From the NCBI RefSeq assembly GCF_000143885.2, contig NC_018581.1, forward strand, positions 868,001 through 932,000: a DNA stretch of 64,000 bases, read 5' to 3'. The position numbers and the translations under genes were made by a program. The notes beneath the pieces were generated by a model. It was not told the origin of the DNA. It saw only the letters and a list, made by a program, of their open reading frames with translations, and did not search any database. Shown piece after piece: positions 61,316 to 64,000 of the stretch. This DNA is from Gordonia sp. KTR9 (GTDB taxonomy: Bacteria; Actinomycetota; Actinomycetes; Mycobacteriales; Mycobacteriaceae). Every line of letters starts with the position of its first letter. Within the stretch, counting starts at the first letter, position 1.

Positions 61316-62095
61316 GTGACCGACGATCGTGCCCTGGCCGGTGAACTGGCCACCGCCGCAGGTGAACTCCTGCTCGACATCCGGCGCTCCAGCGGATTGA
61401 CGGGCAAAGAGCTCGGTCAGGAGGGTGACCGGCGGTCCGACGAGTTCATCCTCGGGCGGCTCGCGAAGGAGCGCCCGGACGACGCGGTGCTGTCCGAGGA
61501 GTCGGCCGACGACAAGTCGCGGCTGTCGGCGTCGCGCGTGTGGATCATCGATCCGGTCGACGGCACCCGCGAGTACGGCACGTACGAACCCGGCGGCGGT
61601 CGGACGGACTGGGCCGTGCACGTCGCGCTCTGGTCGGCGGACGAGGGACTGATCGCGGGTGCGGTCGCGCTGCCGGCCCTCGGGGTGACCTATCTCGACG
61701 ACGGTTCGGCCGTCGAGCCCGTGGAGGGCCTTGCGTCACGCCCCCGGACCGGTGTCCCGCGCGTCGTCGTGAGCAGTTCACGCCCACCGGCCTTCGCCGA
61801 CGAGGTGGCCGCGGCCATGGCGGGCGAGGTGCTGCCGATGGGGTCCGCCGGGGCGAAGGCGATGGCGGTCGTGCGCGGTGAGGCCGACGCGTACGTCCAC
61901 GCCGGCGGCCAGTACGAGTGGGATTCGGCCGCGCCCGTCGCCGTCGCGAAGGCAAAGGGCCTGTGGTGCGGTCGGATCGATGGTTCGCCGCTCGTCTACA
62001 ACAACGAGGACACCTACCTGCCCGACCTCGTCATCTGCCGGCCGGAGTTCACCGAGGCGATCCTCACGGTCACCACCGAGGGCGCGGGCGGCTGA
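61316..62095 (+). CDS. cysQ: 3'-phosphoadenosine 5'-phosphate phosphatase CysQ
   Basis: CysQ removes the 3'-phosphate of PAP, the product left by sulfotransferases, and may act on PAPS. The 259-residue member of the inositol-monophosphatase family shows the metal site LSEESADD, the signature WIIDPVDGTREYG near residue 77, and the second metal motif YEWDSAAPVAVAKAKG near 201. The GTG start follows CGAGAGGAA, 54 bases after cysNC, so it belongs to the operon. Confidence 0.93.
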   Translation: MTDDRALAGELATAAGELLLDIRRSSGLTGKELGQEGDRRSDEFILGRLAKERPDDAVLSEESADDKSRLSASRVWIIDPVDGTREYGTYEPGGGRTDWAVHVALWSADEGLIAGAVALPALGVTYLDDGSAVEPVEGLASRPRTGVPRVVVSSSRPPAFADEVAAAMAGEVLPMGSAGAKAMAVVRGEADAYVHAGGQYEWDSAAPVAVAKAKGLWCGRIDGSPLVYNNEDTYLPDLVICRPEFTEAILTVTTEGAGG

Positions 62096-62110
62096 CGAAC
62101 CCGTCGCGCC

Positions 62111-62650
62111 TCAGTGCGTGACGACGACCTTGATCACGACGATCACGGTCGCCACCAGCGTGACCGCGCCGGCACTGAACACCGTTCCGCGGCTGAGCTG
62201 CTCGTGGTTGAGCCGGTCGATGACGAAGACCGTGCCGCCGATGCGCAGCAGGATCACGATCTCCGCGACGAGCTGGGCGGTACGGGGTTCGATCCAGCCG
62301 ATCAGGCCGAGCAGCAGGATCGCGCAGGGCAGGAGCGCCGAGGTCAGGATCGGCACCGAGTCGCGGAGATGGCCCAGCACCTCCGATCTCGTCGGCTCGA
62401 TCGGGCCGTCGGACACCCGGCGGGCGACCGCCTCGGCGAAGATGTGTGCGATGAAGGTCGACGCGGCGGTGCCGGCGAGGATCGCGATACCGACGAAGTC
62501 GTCCTCGACGTGCAGCGGGATGAGTACCGCGAGGATCAGGATGTTGCCGTAGATGTAGGCGCTGATCCGCGGCGCGGCGTGCTTGCGCTCGAGGGGGCTG
62601 TCGCGGCTGAACAGTGGTCCGTGCAGCAGGGTCCACGGACGATCGCTCAT
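62111..62650 (-). CDS. Membrane protein of unknown function, five segments
   Basis: The 179-residue protein starts with a polar stretch (about 1-28) and has five hydrophobic segments, at about 31-47, 52-72, 99-118, 124-142 and 158-177. A loop with RRVSDGPIEPTRSEVLGHLR lies between the second and third. No family is recognised; such proteins are common in Mycobacteriales. The ATG at 62650 is convincing by length, but the ribosome site is weak. It is convergent with cysQ and 14 bases after the lipoprotein gene in the same direction. Confidence 0.75.
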   Translation of the reverse strand: MSDRPWTLLHGPLFSRDSPLERKHAAPRISAYIYGNILILAVLIPLHVEDDFVGIAILAGTAASTFIAHIFAEAVARRVSDGPIEPTRSEVLGHLRDSVPILTSALLPCAILLLGLIGWIEPRTAQLVAEIVILLRIGGTVFVIDRLNHEQLSRGTVFSAGAVTLVATVIVVIKVVVTH

Positions 62651-62664
62651 GGTTGAGAAAGCTA

Positions 62665-63132
62665 TCAGCGCGGGACGAGTTCGGCGACGACAGCGGCGAT
62701 GGTGTCGTCGGGCCGGGTGAGGCAGACCGTCGCCGCCACGGTGGCCACCTGTTGCGCGTTCGAGGTCACGTCCAGCTCGCGCAGCACCGCCGTCCGCGCC
62801 GCGTCGTCGAGTCCGCGGAACTCCGTGCACGTCATGGTCGACGCGGGCCCGGAACCCGACCCGCGCGACGGCGACGCGGTGGTGCGGGTCGGCGTTCCGG
62901 TGGTGGTCCCGCGGGTTCTCGACTCGGCGCTGGTGGTCCCGCCGGAGCTGGGCTCGGTGCTGCTGGTCTCGGTGCTGCTGGACGCGACGCTGCTCGTCGT
63001 CGACGCGGCGGTCCCGGGGGCGGGCGCGGGTTCGTCGGACGAGCACGCCCCGAGCGCGAGGGTCACCAGCGCGGTCAGGGTGATGGTCGCGGCCAGCTGC
63101 GCCGGACGGTTGCGGCGGGCGGGGACGGACAT
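62665..63132 (-). CDS. Lipoprotein with Ser/Thr-rich linker
   Basis: The 155-residue protein has a signal peptide with the lipobox TLALGACSS, with the lipidated Cys near residue 30, then a Ser/Thr/Pro-rich linker (about 35-98) suitable for glycosylation or spanning the cell wall. The C-terminal 55 residues form a small helical domain with two cysteines (MTCTEFRGLDDAARTAVLRE and VATVCLTRPDD), resembling HdeA- or DUF732-type modules. The role is unknown. It precedes the five-segment membrane protein by 14 bases. Confidence 0.85.
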   Translation of the reverse strand: MSVPARRNRPAQLAATITLTALVTLALGACSSDEPAPAPGTAASTTSSVASSSTETSSTEPSSGGTTSAESRTRGTTTGTPTRTTASPSRGSGSGPASTMTCTEFRGLDDAARTAVLRELDVTSNAQQVATVAATVCLTRPDDTIAAVVAELVPR

Positions 63133-63195
63133 GACGGGACTCCTCGGAGAAGGTGATCCGGGTCGGGACCCGGCTGGTGATGGTGGGGCGGTCGG

Positions 63196-64000
63196 TCAGC
63201 GCATGAGGCCGGAGAGGACGCCGGAGATCGCGGCCCGGACGTCCGCGGTCTCGATGCGCATGAGGTCGTCCTGGCTGAGGGCGTCGAGATCGCCGGCACT
63301 GCTGAGGCGGAACTCGCGCTCCTCCTCGGCCGCTTCGATGATGTTGCGGATGAACCGGCCGTTACCCGCGAGGTCGGTGGCACGGCGCGTGGTGCCCTGA
63401 TGCTCGCGGACGTCGTGGTACAGGGGCGAACATGCCTGTTCGATCTCGAACATCGCCTCGTGGGTCAACGACGAATCCCGCTTGCGCGCAATGAACTCGG
63501 CGATACGAGCGAGCTCGTCGGGGGTGTAGGAGTCGAAGCGCACGCGGCGGGCGAAGCGCGATGCCAGGCCGTCGTTGGACGCGAGGAACCGGTCGATCTC
63601 GGCGTCGTAGCCGGCGATGATGACGACGAGCCGGTCACGGTCGTCCTCCATCCGGGCGAGCAGCGTGTCGACGGCTTCGCGGCCGAACGCGTCGCCACCG
63701 GACAAGCCCTGCTGGATCAGCGTGTACGCCTCGTCGATGAACAGGACACCGTCCATCGCGGAGTCGATGAGTGCCGAGGTCTTGATCGCGGTACTGCCGA
63801 GGTGCTCGCCGACCATGTCGCGGCGGGTCGCCTCCACGACCTTGTCGGACTTGATGAATCCGAGACCGCAATAGATCTTGGCGACGATGCGCGCGACCGT
63901 CGTCTTGCCGGTGCCGGGCGGACCGGTGAAGGCGAGGTGCAGGCTGCGCGCCGATGTCGACAACCCGCGGTCGGCGCGGACCTTTGCCAGTGTCGCGGTG
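63196..64000 (-). CDS. EccA-type AAA+ ATPase of an ESX system, C-terminal part
   Basis: The frame stays open to the right window edge, so the N-terminal TPR part is outside. The visible 268 residues are the CbbX/EccA AAA+ module: Walker A FTGPPGTGKTTVARIVAK, Walker B GVLFIDEAYTL, RMEDDRDRLVVIIAGYD and the arginine-finger region GLASRFARRVRFDSY. KVRADRGLSTSARSLHLAF before it is typical of EccA of type VII secretion. EccA helps export of ESX substrates in the cytosol. Which ESX locus it belongs to cannot be told, since no other ESX gene is visible. Confidence 0.85.
   Translation of the reverse strand, partial: TATLAKVRADRGLSTSARSLHLAFTGPPGTGKTTVARIVAKIYCGLGFIKSDKVVEATRRDMVGEHLGSTAIKTSALIDSAMDGVLFIDEAYTLIQQGLSGGDAFGREAVDTLLARMEDDRDRLVVIIAGYDAEIDRFLASNDGLASRFARRVRFDSYTPDELARIAEFIARKRDSSLTHEAMFEIEQACSPLYHDVREHQGTTRRATDLAGNGRFIRNIIEAAEEEREFRLSSAGDLDALSQDDLMRIETADVRAAISGVLSGLMR

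Overview
The window is a high-GC actinobacterial chromosome segment, most likely from a mycolate-producing member of the Mycobacteriales such as Gordonia or a close relative. The evidence is two antigen-85-type mycolyltransferases, an EccA-type ESX ATPase fragment, a fused cysNC, many GTG starts, and a nearly complete cholesterol/steroid degradation region with gene neighbourhoods like those of Mycobacterium and Rhodococcus. No rRNA, tRNA, CRISPR array, insertion sequence or prophage was seen. Genes are packed tightly, often with ATGA or GTGA overlaps, and no gap exceeds about 300 bases.

Layout. 0-9.5 kb holds ordinary genes: a crotonase fragment, HNH nuclease, LVIVD propeller plus DUF305 pair, a calcium-repeat protein, 3-hydroxybutyryl-CoA dehydrogenase, an MpaB-type oxygenase, an MFS pump, and a MaoC hydratase with an antigen-85-like protein. 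9.5-19.3 kb holds kstR, divergent fadE34, and an igr-type operon (fadE28-fadE29-chsH2-chsH1-ltp2) with a steroid acyl-CoA ligase appended. 19.3-25.5 kb holds transporters, including one MFS gene behind an IdeR-like iron box. 25.6-28.3 kb holds kstD and a ChsH3/Hsd4B-type hydratase. 28.3-31.9 kb holds a cassette of mycolyltransferase-like protein, SnoaL-like protein, glycosyltransferase and divergent TetR. 31.9-37.9 kb holds two acyl-CoA dehydrogenases plus a crotonase, divergent from hsaE-hsaG-hsaF. 37.9-44 kb holds a LysR/TDT pair, an MFS carrier, a VOC protein and an NlpC/P60 hydrolase. 44-51.9 kb holds kshA with a small Cys-rich protein, divergent from hsaA-hsaC-hsaB and three enzymes of unknown steroid role. 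52.6-56.8 kb holds a crotonase plus three acyl-CoA dehydrogenases behind a KstR2-type site. 57.4-62.1 kb holds an IclR regulator divergent from cysD-cysNC-cysQ. The right edge is a partial eccA.

How the genes work together. KstR represses from eight sites matching, or within one base of, TNNAACNNGTTNNA, all in front of steroid operons. The CoA ligase, FadE34, ChsE1/ChsE2, ChsH1/ChsH2, Ltp2 and ChsH3 shorten the sterol side chain. KstD and KshA open ring B, HsaA/HsaB and HsaC process ring A, and HsaE/HsaG/HsaF take the C5-C6 fragment to central metabolites. The operon behind the KstR2 site probably acts on the C and D rings. Missing from the window, and presumably elsewhere, are cyp125, kshB, hsaD, kstR2, fadD3 and ipdAB.

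The least explained parts are the TetR/glycosyltransferase/SnoaL/mycolyltransferase cassette with a perfect 31-bp operator-like inverted repeat, the DUF1214-SDR-sulfotransferase trio in the hsa operon, the small CxxCxxC protein beside KshA, and the IclR-cysDNCQ pair with a palindrome in the promoter spacer.
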